Of a stretch of 64,000 nt of DNA, positions 9,498 to 17,241 are shown piece after piece. Within the stretch, counting starts at the first letter, position 1. Every line of letters begins with the position of its first letter. A program made the translations under genes and the position numbers. The stretch comes from Bacillus sp. 1780r2a1 (GTDB lineage: Bacteria > Bacillota > Bacilli > Bacillales > Bacillaceae_H). The notes below the pieces were generated by a model. The model did not search any database and was not told the origin of the DNA. It saw nothing but the letters and a program-made list of their open reading frames with translations. The stretch covers positions 3,407,258-3,471,257 of the forward strand of contig CP099863.1 in the NCBI GenBank assembly GCA_024134725.1. Reading direction: 5' to 3'.

Positions 9498-10536
9498 CTA
9501 GCGCATGTGAATATAAATAGCCAAGCGCAATACCTTTTCGAATTGCATCTCTTAGTCGTGCATATTCATATTGAAATTCCTTTCCTTTCACTTCATTGAG
9601 TACTTGATTTACTTCTCTCCCATATAGAAGCTCATACACGCTTGCCTGTCTATTTAAACGCTCTCTCTTACATAGTGGATGACATTTCCCTTCACAGAAA
9701 TTACATTTTATTTCGACCAATCGCTGCGCAGCTACAGCTACCAACGTTTGTTCAATTTCTTGAATACTAACACCAAACTCAAGCAACCGATAAATAGAGC
9801 CTTTTGTATCTTTTGTATGCATAGTTGTCAACACTAGATGACCGGTTAAGGCTGCACGAACCGCGATTTGAGCTGTTTCAGCGTCACGAATTTCACCGAC
9901 CATAATAATATCAGGATCATGACGTAAAATTGCTTTTAATCCCGTTGCATACGTAATACCAGCTCGTTCGTTGACCTGTACCTGCAGGACTTTTTCGCTC
10001 TGCTGTTCAATCGGATCTTCAAGCGTAATGACATTGCGATTTAACAAATGTTTAACCTCATGAAGTAGCGTATATAAAGTCGTTGTTTTACCAGATCCCG
10101 TCGGCCCAGTAAACACAATTAAACCATGTGAATGCTTAAGCAGCGAAATAAGTTTTTTTGTATGATTTTGAAAAAGTGATAAGTGTTTAAGAGAAGTTGT
10201 TTGTGTTTGGGGTAATACACGAATAACGAGACTTTCATCCTGCGATGTAGGTAAAGTGGATAAACGTAGATTAACTTTGATGTGATTAATTGTTGTAGAC
10301 AGTGCACCATTTTGAGGCTTGCGTCTTTCACCAATATCCATGCTTCCTAGAAATTTAAAATGGGAGATAAGTCGTTCAGATACATCTTTTGGGAGCGTTT
10401 GATGAGCCACTAAATCTTGATCAACCCTTAGCTGAACTATGGCATCTCTAGCTCGAGGAATAATGTGAATGTCTGAGCTCTTCATCTCACATGCTTCACC
10501 AATCATGCGGGTGGCTAATTGTTCAATTTCGTTCAA
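9478..10536 (-). CDS. comGA: Competence traffic ATPase ComGA
   Basis: 352 residues, GspE/PilB-type secretion ATPase. Walker A is GPTGSGKTTTLYTL at about residues 143-156, the Asp box is LEDPIEQ, and Walker B is DPDIIMVGEIRDAETAQIA. A C-x2-C-x3-C-x3-C cluster (CNFCEGKCHPLC) near residue 280 may bind zinc. The start is TTG at 10534-10536, 7 bases after GGAGAG. It powers transformation pilus assembly, heads the comG operon and is expected to be ComK-activated; see the candidate box at 10592-10624. Confidence 0.95.
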   Translation of the reverse strand: MNEIEQLATRMIGEACEMKSSDIHIIPRARDAIVQLRVDQDLVAHQTLPKDVSERLISHFKFLGSMDIGERRKPQNGALSTTINHIKVNLRLSTLPTSQDESLVIRVLPQTQTTSLKHLSLFQNHTKKLISLLKHSHGLIVFTGPTGSGKTTTLYTLLHEVKHLLNRNVITLEDPIEQQSEKVLQVQVNERAGITYATGLKAILRHDPDIIMVGEIRDAETAQIAVRAALTGHLVLTTMHTKDTKGSIYRLLEFGVSIQEIEQTLVAVAAQRLVEIKCNFCEGKCHPLCKRERLNRQASVYELLYGREVNQVLNEVKGKEFQYEYARLRDAIRKGIALGYLYSHALDGWGSY

Positions 10537-10591
10537 AGAACATCTCTCCTTTTCCTGTCATATTTAAGCATGTTTCTCGGTAGTGTTAGTT

Positions 10592-10624
10592 AAAATTCGA
10601 CTTATTTAGATAAATTCCTTCTTT
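10592..10624 (-). promoter_or_regulatory. Candidate ComK box upstream of comGA
   Basis: Two A/T half-box pairs fit AAAA-N5-TTTT imperfectly: AAAA-TTCGA-CTTA at 10592-10604 and AAAT-TCCTT-CTTT at 10612-10624. They are separated by 7 bases, close to the 8-base spacing known for one class of ComK sites. The box lies 56-88 bases upstream of the comGA start. The surrounding T-rich tract makes chance matches likely. Confidence 0.4.
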
Positions 10625-10677
10625 TTTTATTTTTTTTTCAAAAAACCGACTCAGAACTACTTTTTCCACGAAAACAT

Positions 10678-10719
10678 AAAAAAACGGTAACGATTTATTT
10701 AACTTTAATCGTTACCGTT
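10678..10719 (-). terminator. Terminator of mgsR
   Basis: Twelve-base arms ACGGTAACGATT (10684-10695) and AATCGTTACCGT (10708-10719), followed on the minus strand by a run of seven U residues. Confidence 0.85.
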
Positions 10720-10744
10720 CATTCATCTATTATAACTACTGACA

Positions 10745-11128
10745 TTACCCCACCATGGATGAAACTTTTTTCTGCTTTTTTACTAAGTTTTTTAAAGCTG
10801 ATTCATTGTATCCTACTACAAGCTTTTTACCATCTGTTAAGATGGGCCGTCTCAGAAGTCTTGGTTGCTCTATCAACAAATGAACGACTTCCGATAGCGT
10901 CATGCTTTCTACATCGACATCTAAATTTTTATATTCTTGACTCCGCTTCGCTAAAATTTCGTCAATACCTTCAGTTGTCATTGATAATAGTTCAAGCATC
11001 TCTTCATAAGTAGGGGTTTCGCGGAAAAGGTGGCGCTCATTGAAATTAACTTCTTGCTTTACAAGCCATTTTTTCGTCTTACGACAAGATGTACAACTTG
11101 GATACGTATAAAACATCACTGATTCCAT
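10745..11128 (-). CDS. mgsR: Spx/ArsC-family regulator MgsR
   Basis: 127 residues of the ArsC/Spx thioredoxin-like fold. The N-terminal redox motif is CTSC (YPSCTSCRKTKKWL), followed by ERHLFRETPT, TTEGIDEILAKRS and LLRRPIL. These match B. subtilis MgsR (YqgZ) closely, rather than arsenate reductase. MgsR modulates a subset of the SigB general stress regulon with RNA polymerase. AGGAGG precedes the ATG. No SigB-type promoter is visible upstream; a SigA-like one is at 11160-11188. Confidence 0.9.
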   Translation of the reverse strand: MESVMFYTYPSCTSCRKTKKWLVKQEVNFNERHLFRETPTYEEMLELLSMTTEGIDEILAKRSQEYKNLDVDVESMTLSEVVHLLIEQPRLLRRPILTDGKKLVVGYNESALKNLVKKQKKVSSMVG

Positions 11129-11159
11129 TTTATAGCCTCCTGTAAGATCGTTTAATTAA

Positions 11160-11188
11160 TTTATATACATTGTACATGTTTTGTATAA
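11160..11188 (-). promoter_or_regulatory. Candidate SigA promoter of mgsR
   Basis: On the minus strand, TTATAC (11183-11188), a 17-base spacer and TATAAA (11160-11165), 32 bases before the ATG. TGTACA-like words overlap and flank it (11170-11176 and 11194-11199), which could be an operator or just A/T-rich sequence. Confidence 0.45.
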
Positions 11189-11258
11189 CTTTTGTACACT
11201 ATTTTATATTATTTTTGTTGTTTTTCATAAAAATATTAACAAAACCCAAAAGATAACG

Positions 11259-11287
11259 TTTTCATCAAACTATAAATGTACTATAAT
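11259..11287 (+). promoter_or_regulatory. Candidate upstream SigA promoter of yqgY
   Basis: TTTTCA, a 17-base spacer and a perfect TATAAT (11282-11287). A transcript from here would contain the hairpin at 11318-11341. Confidence 0.5.
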
Positions 11288-11317
11288 GGAAAAGAATTAC
11301 TTATCTTTTTATATACA

Positions 11318-11341
11318 CGTGTTTAATACTCGTTAAACACG
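11318..11341. repeat. Perfect 9-bp inverted repeat between two promoters
   Basis: CGTGTTTAA, a 6-base loop, then TTAAACACG. No T-run follows, so it is not a typical terminator. It sits between the two candidate yqgY promoters and could be a protein-binding operator or a leader hairpin. Confidence 0.6.
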
Positions 11342-11357
11342 CTCGCTTAGATTATAT

Positions 11358-11386
11358 TTACAATTGGATAAATTGTACTTTATAAT
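11358..11386 (+). promoter_or_regulatory. Candidate proximal SigA promoter of yqgY
   Basis: TTACAA (11358-11363), exactly 17 bases, then a perfect TATAAT (11381-11386). It lies 36 bases before the yqgY ATG. Confidence 0.6.
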
Positions 11387-11422
11387 TAATAATTGACAAG
11401 TGGGATAAAGGAGGCAACAAAC

Positions 11423-11662
11423 ATGGAACGTATGTACCGTGTAATGGGGTTTTGGACAGGGATTTTTGCAGTCATGTTTTACCTTGGACATATGCCACAA
11501 ACATCCTTGCTCTTTTTAGCTCAAACAGGTTTTTTTGTCTTACTAAGCTATTTAAAACTGTCAGAACGTATGTACATCTATGTGTTTGGTGCTTATTTAA
11601 CAGTATTCTTTGTAGGATTTACTTACTGGAGTACATTTATGATGGCGCCAGGCGGACAATAA
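11423..11662 (+). CDS. yqgY: DUF2626 small membrane protein
   Basis: 79 residues from the ATG at 11423, preceded by AAAGGAGG; an in-frame start 30 bases upstream lacks a ribosome site. Hydrophobic helices lie at about residues 5-22, 27-42 and 48-66, with a short MAPGGQ tail. It matches the DUF2626/YqgY family of Bacillus, divergent from mgsR as in B. subtilis. It is a membrane protein of unknown function. Confidence 0.85.
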   Translation: MERMYRVMGFWTGIFAVMFYLGHMPQTSLLFLAQTGFFVLLSYLKLSERMYIYVFGAYLTVFFVGFTYWSTFMMAPGGQ

Positions 11663-11666
11663 TGAT

Positions 11667-11707
11667 AAAAAAAGAAGCAGCGATGAATTTATCGCTGCTT
11701 CTTTTTT
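11667..11707. terminator. Bidirectional terminator between yqgY and yqgX
   Basis: Arms AAAAAAGAAGCAGCGAT and ATCGCTGCTTCTTTTTT around a 6-base loop. The yqgX stop codon overlaps its right edge. Confidence 0.9.
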
Positions 11708-12338
11708 AAAATCCATTTAAGAACGGATTGTGATCCATTTCCTGACCGATTGTTGTTTCTGCACCGTGTCCAGATAAAACTAACGTTTCTTCAGGCAGTA
11801 CTAAAAGCTTTGTATGAATGCTTTTCAACAACTGTTCGTGATTCCCATCATGTAAATCGGTACGTCCAACACTTCCTTCAAACAATGCATCTCCTGAAAT
11901 AACTAACTCTGCTTCTTTAAAGTAAAGGGATACACTGCCTGGTGAGTGACCTGGCGTTTCATATAATTCAAACGAAAATGATCCAATCGTTGTACTACCC
12001 TCTCCGGCAAAAAGCGTCACATCAGATTGAACCGTTACTTCTCCTAAGCCAAAGAATGTGGAACCATTTACTTCTGGATCTTTTAACCAAGATTTTTCTT
12101 TTTTATGAACATATATAGGGATAGAGAAATGTGATGCTACATCATCCACTCCACCAATATGATCAAAGTGCGCATGAGTTAACACCACTGCTTGTGGTTT
12201 ATATTGTTGCTTATGTATGAGTTGATTAAGCTTTTTTCCCTCGCCGCCTGGGTCAACAATTAAGCATTCTTTATCATTATTTACGAGTAAATAGCAGTTT
12301 GTTTGTATAGGTCCTAGCGGTACGCGATGATATTTCAT
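11706..12338 (-). CDS. yqgX: Metallo-beta-lactamase-fold hydrolase (glyoxalase II-like)
   Basis: 210 residues. The HAHFDH motif at about 56-61 binds the two-metal centre, with further ligands at ETPGHSPGSV (His about 133), DALFEG (Asp about 152) and the C-terminal LSGHG (His about 194). It begins MKYHRVPLGPIQTNCYLL, typical of the YqgX/GloB-like group. It probably hydrolyses a thioester or similar substrate in the cytosol; the specific substrate is unproven. Confidence 0.88.
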   Translation of the reverse strand: MKYHRVPLGPIQTNCYLLVNNDKECLIVDPGGEGKKLNQLIHKQQYKPQAVVLTHAHFDHIGGVDDVASHFSIPIYVHKKEKSWLKDPEVNGSTFFGLGEVTVQSDVTLFAGEGSTTIGSFSFELYETPGHSPGSVSLYFKEAELVISGDALFEGSVGRTDLHDGNHEQLLKSIHTKLLVLPEETLVLSGHGAETTIGQEMDHNPFLNGF

Positions 12339-12534
12339 CAGCAGCGCCTCCTTATCTTTCTAAGTTCATTGTCTCTATGTTTTATCATACACATAAATAT
12401 AGATAAATGAAAACCCTTGAACATTGTTTTGCGAATTTTTCACCTCGACAAATGTTTAGAAAAGTTTTACAATAAAGAAGTTAGAAGTATGTTAGCGCTT
12501 TACTTTCAATCCTTACAAATAAGGAGGTTGTTTC

Positions 12535-12708
12535 ATGGGACTAATGATTATATTAGGCTTAACAACACTATTAGGTATTTTTGCCGCTATTTCATCTTTG
12601 CGCAATAAAAACTTCCTTGGAGTAGGCTTTGCTGTGGCAACGTTTGCTGTGTTTGGTTGGTTTACGGTTATGACTATTTTACATCACGGATATCCAGCAG
12701 CTCATTAA
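12535..12708 (+). CDS. yqgW: DUF2759 small membrane protein
   Basis: 57 residues (MGLMIILGLTTLLGIFAAIS at the start) with two hydrophobic helices separated by RNKNFLG, ending HHGYPAAH. AAGGAGG lies 8 bases before the ATG. It is the YqgW/DUF2759 protein found between yqgX and yqgT-type genes in Bacillus. It has no known function. A longer overlapping reading frame from 12417 is in another frame and has no ribosome site. Confidence 0.85.
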   Translation: MGLMIILGLTTLLGIFAAISSLRNKNFLGVGFAVATFAVFGWFTVMTILHHGYPAAH

Positions 12709-12721
12709 CGAATGAGTATAA

Positions 12722-12750
12722 GAAAGCGCCTCTTTTAGAGGCGCTTTTAT
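12722..12750 (+). terminator. Terminator after yqgW
   Basis: AAAGCGCCTCT, a 3-base loop, AGAGGCGCTTT and a short T-run. Confidence 0.85.
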
Positions 12751-12762
12751 TAATATTATACT

Positions 12763-13668
12763 TTATTTACATGCAAGCATATTCATTGCATTAGCCAAAA
12801 TGGCTTCTGTTTTTGGATATAAAATATGAAATTGTGATAAAGGAATTGGGTTAATTCCTTTACCAAGTTCAAGCGTAAAGCCCAACTTTCCAGTTTCAAG
12901 AATGAACCAATCCTTATATCCAGCATGACTGTCAATTGTTCTTACCGCTCGGTATCCGCTCACTTTCTCAAAATAATCAGCCATTTCTTTCGCTTCCTTC
13001 GGTTCTTTATTCATATATCCCCAGTAAAACTCTTCCCCTTGTGTATGCAGCGCAATTACACAGTCAAATTGATAACGTTTTGCAACTTTTACCATGGCTT
13101 TAGCCTCAGGTTCAGATAAAGGAGCATAGCCAGGGAAGTCTCGAAAATGAGGTGACTTTGGAATTTTTCGATCCCTTTCAATTTCCCAATATGCTGGAAA
13201 TTGATTATTTAAATCCACTCCTCTAATATTTGCTTTCCACCCTTGAAAATCATCAACCTCCCTTCCTATATAAGGAATGAAAGCTGCATACGCTTCTTGC
13301 ATGTTTATTCCATCTATAACTAAGTTCACACCATCTGGATTTACCATTGGTACAATTGATAAAGTAATATTTTCGTATAAAAGCTGAGCGTCAATTCCAG
13401 CAACGCGTTCTCCTCGATAAATGGCTCGTAAATATGTTTCTAGAAATTTCATTAGCGCGTTTGTTGTAATCCACTCGTTTGCATGGAATGAAGCATTTAT
13501 ATGTACAACATGGGTTCCATGGCCAATGAGTAGATGTGGAATTTGTTTTCCAAGTACACTCCTTCCAATGCTTTCAACCTTTCCATAAGGATACTTAGAA
13601 AGTAGTCGATAGAGGTCAGTTACTGTTCGCTCATAGTTATATGGAACAAATTCATTTACAATGGTCAT
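12763..13668 (-). CDS. yqgT: M14-family gamma-D-glutamyl-diamino acid endopeptidase, without LysM
   Basis: 301 residues from the ATG at 13668, which follows GAGGAG by 11 bases. The M14 zinc carboxypeptidase fold is clear: HANEW at about 62-66 (His and Glu ligands), NPDGV at about 110, RGVDLNN at about 149, ALHTQGE (third ligand His about 208) and TLELGKG with the catalytic Glu at about 267. It resembles YqgT/endopeptidase I that cleaves peptidoglycan stem peptides. B. subtilis YqgT has an N-terminal LysM region of about 75 residues; none is encoded here or just upstream. Confidence 0.82.
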   Translation of the reverse strand: MTIVNEFVPYNYERTVTDLYRLLSKYPYGKVESIGRSVLGKQIPHLLIGHGTHVVHINASFHANEWITTNALMKFLETYLRAIYRGERVAGIDAQLLYENITLSIVPMVNPDGVNLVIDGINMQEAYAAFIPYIGREVDDFQGWKANIRGVDLNNQFPAYWEIERDRKIPKSPHFRDFPGYAPLSEPEAKAMVKVAKRYQFDCVIALHTQGEEFYWGYMNKEPKEAKEMADYFEKVSGYRAVRTIDSHAGYKDWFILETGKLGFTLELGKGINPIPLSQFHILYPKTEAILANAMNMLACK

Positions 13669-13722
13669 CACATCACGCTCCTCTTTATTATCTATATGTT
13701 AAAACTATGACGAAGCATGAAC

Positions 13723-13759
13723 AAAAAAAGACTTTAACACGAATGTTAAAGTCTTTTTT
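13723..13759 (-). terminator. Terminator of the LTA synthase gene
   Basis: AAAAAAAGACTTTAACAC, a short loop, GTTAAAGTCTTTTTT; on the minus strand it follows yqgS and ends in a U-run. The yqgS stop codon is next to it. Confidence 0.85.
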
Positions 13760-13760
13760 C

Positions 13761-15665
13761 TTATTCTTTATCAGCTTCTTTTTGCTTTTTATCTGGACGA
13801 TAATTTGTTCCGTCATAGAAACGTAGAAGATCTCCATATACAATTTGGTCAGAGTAACTTAATTCCTGCTTTGCTTTCTCCATATAAGGTTCACAATTAC
13901 TTATATCTGTTTCTTGCTCAGTAGATTTATCATAGCATTTATCACTAGCATACACATATTTATCGGTGATAAAGCTTCCGTCACGAAGTACAGTGAAATC
14001 TAACTTATCTTCCGAAAACATATCTGTTCCAAACTGCACGTGATTATCTGTAGCTATACCTAATAAGTGTAAAATAGTAGGTTTTAAATCAACTTGACCT
14101 GAAACTTTTGAAATTGTTTTATTATCGGTTTCTCCAGGAATGTGAATCGCCATAGGCACTCGCTGTAGCTGTGTCCATACATAAGGCGTTACTTCTTTTC
14201 CTAGATATTTTTCCATTGCTGCGTTATGGTTTTGTGAAATACCATAGTGATCACCATATACAACAATAATGGAATCCTCATACAATCCTTCGTCTTTTAG
14301 CTTTTGAATGAATTGTTTAAACGCTTCATCTTGATAACGTAATGTTGGGAAGTAACGATTTAACGTGCGACTGTTTGAATCGTACTCATCAACCATTCGA
14401 TCTTCTTCATCTAGCTCAAACGGGAAGTGGTTTGTTAAGGTAATGAACTTTGAATAAAAAGGCTGTGGTAATGTTTTCATATGTTCCACAGATTGTTCAA
14501 AGAATTCTTTATCTTTCAATCCCCATCCTACAGAATTTTCATCTGTTACGTTGTAATCATTAATATTGAAGAATCGATCGTAACCAAAGTTAGGGTATAC
14601 AATATCTCGGTTCCAGAAACTACTGTTATTTGCGTGGAAAACAGCAGAGTAGTAACCTTCTTCTTTCAATATTTCAGGCGTTGCATTAAATTCATTGGTT
14701 CCATGCGTAAAGAATACCGATCCACGCCCTAGTGGGTACAGTGAATTGTCTAATAAGAACTCACTATCAGCAGTCTTTCCTTGTCCTGTTTGGTGATAAA
14801 AATTATCAAAGTAATAGCTCTCTTCAATAAAGTCATTTAAAAATGGCGTAACTTCTTCACCGTTTATCGTATTATTCACAACAAAACTTTGGGTAGACTC
14901 TAGTGAAACAACAATTACGTTTTTCCCTTTTGCTTTTCCAAACATATCAGGATTTGGGTCTTTTTGATTTGCTTTTAAGTAGTTTTCTGTTTCGACAAAT
15001 TCGCTACTATCAGCAAATGCTCGCTGGGCTTTTGTTTTTGACTGCAGTACAATATCGTAAATATGATAGTTGTACGTACCGATATTTTTCACCAGCATTT
15101 CACGATCAAATGCACGAGTTAATAGTTCTGGACGTTCTGTTTCAGCGAGAGCCAAGTTTGAAATAAACACGGCCACCACTGCGATATAAAAAGCAAACCT
15201 TGTCTTACGAGTAGTCGGCTCGTCTACTTTATTGTTTGCTTTAAATAAGAAAGCGAGAATTGCTAGAAAAATCACGTCTACAAACATTAAAACGTCCGTC
15301 AATTTAAACAGCTCAAACGCACTGTTTCCTAAGTCTCCCATATTACTTGTTTGAAAAAGAACGGGTAACGTTAGGAAATCATTAAAGAAACGATAGAACA
15401 TGACGTTTGCAAATAAAATAAAGGAAACTATGAAGCTAGTAGTTAAAACGTAAGCTTTAGCTCCTTTACGTGTTTTAAAGAATAAACCTACCCCTAGAAT
15501 AAGCAATAAAAAGCTCAGTGGGTTTATAAACAATAGAAACTCTTGTGTCGAATTCTCAATTGTAATATCAAACTGTGTTTTATAAACAATATATGTTTTT
15601 ATCCAAAGTAAAACGACAGCAGTAAGAATAAACGACAACTTTGACAATGAAATTTTGTCTTTCAT
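13761..15665 (-). CDS. yqgS: Lipoteichoic acid synthase family protein
   Basis: 634 residues from the ATG at 15665 (GGAGG 8 bases upstream; a TTG directly before it is also in frame). Five membrane helices occupy about residues 10-190, followed by an extracellular sulfatase-like domain. [10 protein letters not shown] holds the metal-binding Glu, [10 protein letters not shown] the catalytic Thr, and [12 protein letters not shown] further metal ligands. LtaS-type enzymes polymerise glycerol phosphate from phosphatidylglycerol onto the lipid anchor. B. subtilis has four paralogues; position and sequence fit YqgS. Confidence 0.9.
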   Translation of the reverse strand: MKDKISLSKLSFILTAVVLLWIKTYIVYKTQFDITIENSTQEFLLFINPLSFLLLILGVGLFFKTRKGAKAYVLTTSFIVSFILFANVMFYRFFNDFLTLPVLFQTSNMGDLGNSAFELFKLTDVLMFVDVIFLAILAFLFKANNKVDEPTTRKTRFAFYIAVVAVFISNLALAETERPELLTRAFDREMLVKNIGTYNYHIYDIVLQSKTKAQRAFADSSEFVETENYLKANQKDPNPDMFGKAKGKNVIVVSLESTQSFVVNNTINGEEVTPFLNDFIEESYYFDNFYHQTGQGKTADSEFLLDNSLYPLGRGSVFFTHGTNEFNATPEILKEEGYYSAVFHANNSSFWNRDIVYPNFGYDRFFNINDYNVTDENSVGWGLKDKEFFEQSVEHMKTLPQPFYSKFITLTNHFPFELDEEDRMVDEYDSNSRTLNRYFPTLRYQDEAFKQFIQKLKDEGLYEDSIIVVYGDHYGISQNHNAAMEKYLGKEVTPYVWTQLQRVPMAIHIPGETDNKTISKVSGQVDLKPTILHLLGIATDNHVQFGTDMFSEDKLDFTVLRDGSFITDKYVYASDKCYDKSTEQETDISNCEPYMEKAKQELSYSDQIVYGDLLRFYDGTNYRPDKKQKEADKE

Positions 15666-15901
15666 CAAGGACCTCCTTATCCACTGTTTTCAGACATAGT
15701 AAATGTCATATAACGACCCTAATCTTAATGTTTTTTTTACAAAAAAGCAAATGATTTATAACATATTACCTGTACAATTGAAATGTTATGATAAGATTGG
15801 ATATCTCTCTTTTTCTACGTTTTTTCTTCTAAAAAGTTTCAAAAAAACATAATTAAGATAATTTACCAAAGAGTTCAGATAATCCTTCTTTTATTTTACA
15901 T

Positions 15902-15941
15902 AAAAAAGAGAATGGTAGAATCATCTACCATTCTCTTTTTT
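15902..15941 (-). terminator. Terminator of yqgQ-glcK
   Basis: AAAAAAGAGAATGGTAGA and TCTACCATTCTCTTTTTT form a long hairpin directly after glcK. The rest of 15669-15954 is A/T-rich and holds nothing else I can identify except the probable yqgS promoter region. Confidence 0.9.
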
Positions 15942-15954
15942 GTTTTACATCTAT

Positions 15955-16920
15955 TTATACATATGTTTTAACTAACCATGCACCGCCAATAATTCCAGCA
16001 TCATTACCGAGTGTAGCAATTGCTAACTCTGCCCCTTCAGCTACTCGTGGGAACGCAAACTTTTTAAAGTAAGACTTCACTGGATTGAGCAACACATCTC
16101 CGGCACGTGATACACCACCCCCAAGAACAATCTTCTCAGGATTCAATGCGTTAGCCGAATTTGCAAGCGCTAGTCCTAAATGAAATGCTACTTTGTCAAC
16201 AACTTCAACTGCTAATTCATCGTCTGCACGCGCAGCATCAAACACGTCTTTAGCAGTAATTTGATCATGCTCATCTAGAAGTGTACGAAGAGTGCTTGGC
16301 TTATCCGTGTTCACAACTGCTTCCATTGCTAATCGCACAACACCTGTTGCAGAAGCAATAGTTTCTAAGCAGCCTGTCTTCCCACAGTTACATGGTGCTC
16401 CGCCCTCAGGAACTGATGTAATATGTCCAATTTCACCAGCAGCACCGTTTACCCCTTGAACGATTTCACCGTTTGCGATAACGCCGCCTCCTACACCTGT
16501 TCCAAGCGTTACGCATAATAAATCTTTCGCTCCGTCTCCTGCACCTTTCCACATCTCACCAATTGCTGCAATGTTTGCATCATTATCCACTACCACAGGC
16601 AAAGAAGTTTCTACTTCTAGAATATCTTTGATAGGGAATTTTTCCCAACCTAAGTTAACTGCTACTTCAATTGAACCGTTTGCAAAATTCACAGGGCCTG
16701 GAGCACCGATACCAATCCCCATAAGCTTTGACTTACTTTCTCCTAGGTTCACTACTTCTTTGTCAATTGCTTTCGCAATATCTGTTGGAATTTTGCGACC
16801 CTGTTCACTAATGTCTGTGGGGATTTCCCATTTATGAATTACTTCTCCATATTGATTAACAAAAGCCATCTTAATTGTTGTACCACCTAAGTCAACACCA
16901 ACTAACCATTTATCATCCAT
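15955..16920 (-). CDS. glcK: Glucokinase, ROK family
   Basis: 321 residues from the ATG at 16920, preceded by GGATGAG. An in-frame extension to 17001 lies inside yqgQ. ATP phosphate-binding [11 protein letters not shown] is at about 9-19, the substrate/catalytic region [12 protein letters not shown] is near 105, [13 protein letters not shown] near 133, and the ROK zinc motif [10 protein letters not shown] at about 175-184. It phosphorylates intracellular glucose to glucose 6-phosphate. It lies 7 bases after yqgQ, as in B. subtilis. Confidence 0.95.
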   Translation of the reverse strand: MDDKWLVGVDLGGTTIKMAFVNQYGEVIHKWEIPTDISEQGRKIPTDIAKAIDKEVVNLGESKSKLMGIGIGAPGPVNFANGSIEVAVNLGWEKFPIKDILEVETSLPVVVDNDANIAAIGEMWKGAGDGAKDLLCVTLGTGVGGGVIANGEIVQGVNGAAGEIGHITSVPEGGAPCNCGKTGCLETIASATGVVRLAMEAVVNTDKPSTLRTLLDEHDQITAKDVFDAARADDELAVEVVDKVAFHLGLALANSANALNPEKIVLGGGVSRAGDVLLNPVKSYFKKFAFPRVAEGAELAIATLGNDAGIIGGAWLVKTYV

Positions 16921-16927
16921 TGTGTAC

Positions 16928-17128
16928 TCATCCTTTTTCCTTTTGTTTTTGTAATTCTTGCCTAAGTAATAAAATTGCCATTTGATAATCTTGTGTTTCA
17001 ATCAGTTTTGATTGATATAGCTCTCGTATCTCTGTTTCCATTAACTCTATATCAGCTTGACGATTACCAATATATATGATGATTCCAAACGATTTTAAAA
17101 GTTGTTGCACATCGTATAATGTGTTCAT
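16928..17128 (-). CDS. yqgQ: YqgQ family small protein (DUF910)
   Basis: 66 residues with a helical, acidic and basic mix ([20 protein letters not shown]). It matches the conserved DUF910/YqgQ protein always found just before glcK in Bacillus. AGGTGAAGAG precedes the ATG. It is proposed to bind nucleic acid on structural grounds; no function is established. Confidence 0.85.
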   Translation of the reverse strand: MNTLYDVQQLLKSFGIIIYIGNRQADIELMETEIRELYQSKLIETQDYQMAILLLRQELQKQKEKG

Positions 17129-17188
17129 CTCTTCACCTGCATATAGTCATAAAATAATGAGTCCATTTAATCCTATCTAGTTTATTTT

Positions 17189-17202
17189 AGTAAACGTTCT
17201 CA
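17189..17202 (-). promoter_or_regulatory. Candidate cre site upstream of yqgQ-glcK
   Basis: Minus-strand TGAGAACGTTTACT agrees with the CcpA operator consensus TGWNANCGNTNWCA except for the last base. It lies 61 bases upstream of the yqgQ start and overlaps a possible -35 region (TTTACT), so it would fit repression by CcpA. Confidence 0.4.
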
Positions 17203-17241
17203 CAATAGTAAAGCAGAAAATCTTAAGTTCTCTGTCTATTT

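Noticed and set aside
10661-10674. TTTT-N5-AAAA palindrome near comG
   Set aside because: ComK boxes are AAAA-N5-TTTT; the order is reversed here.
11129-11260. Expected SigB promoter of mgsR
   Set aside because: No GTTTAA/GGGTAT pair with suitable spacing was found; only a SigA-like promoter is visible.
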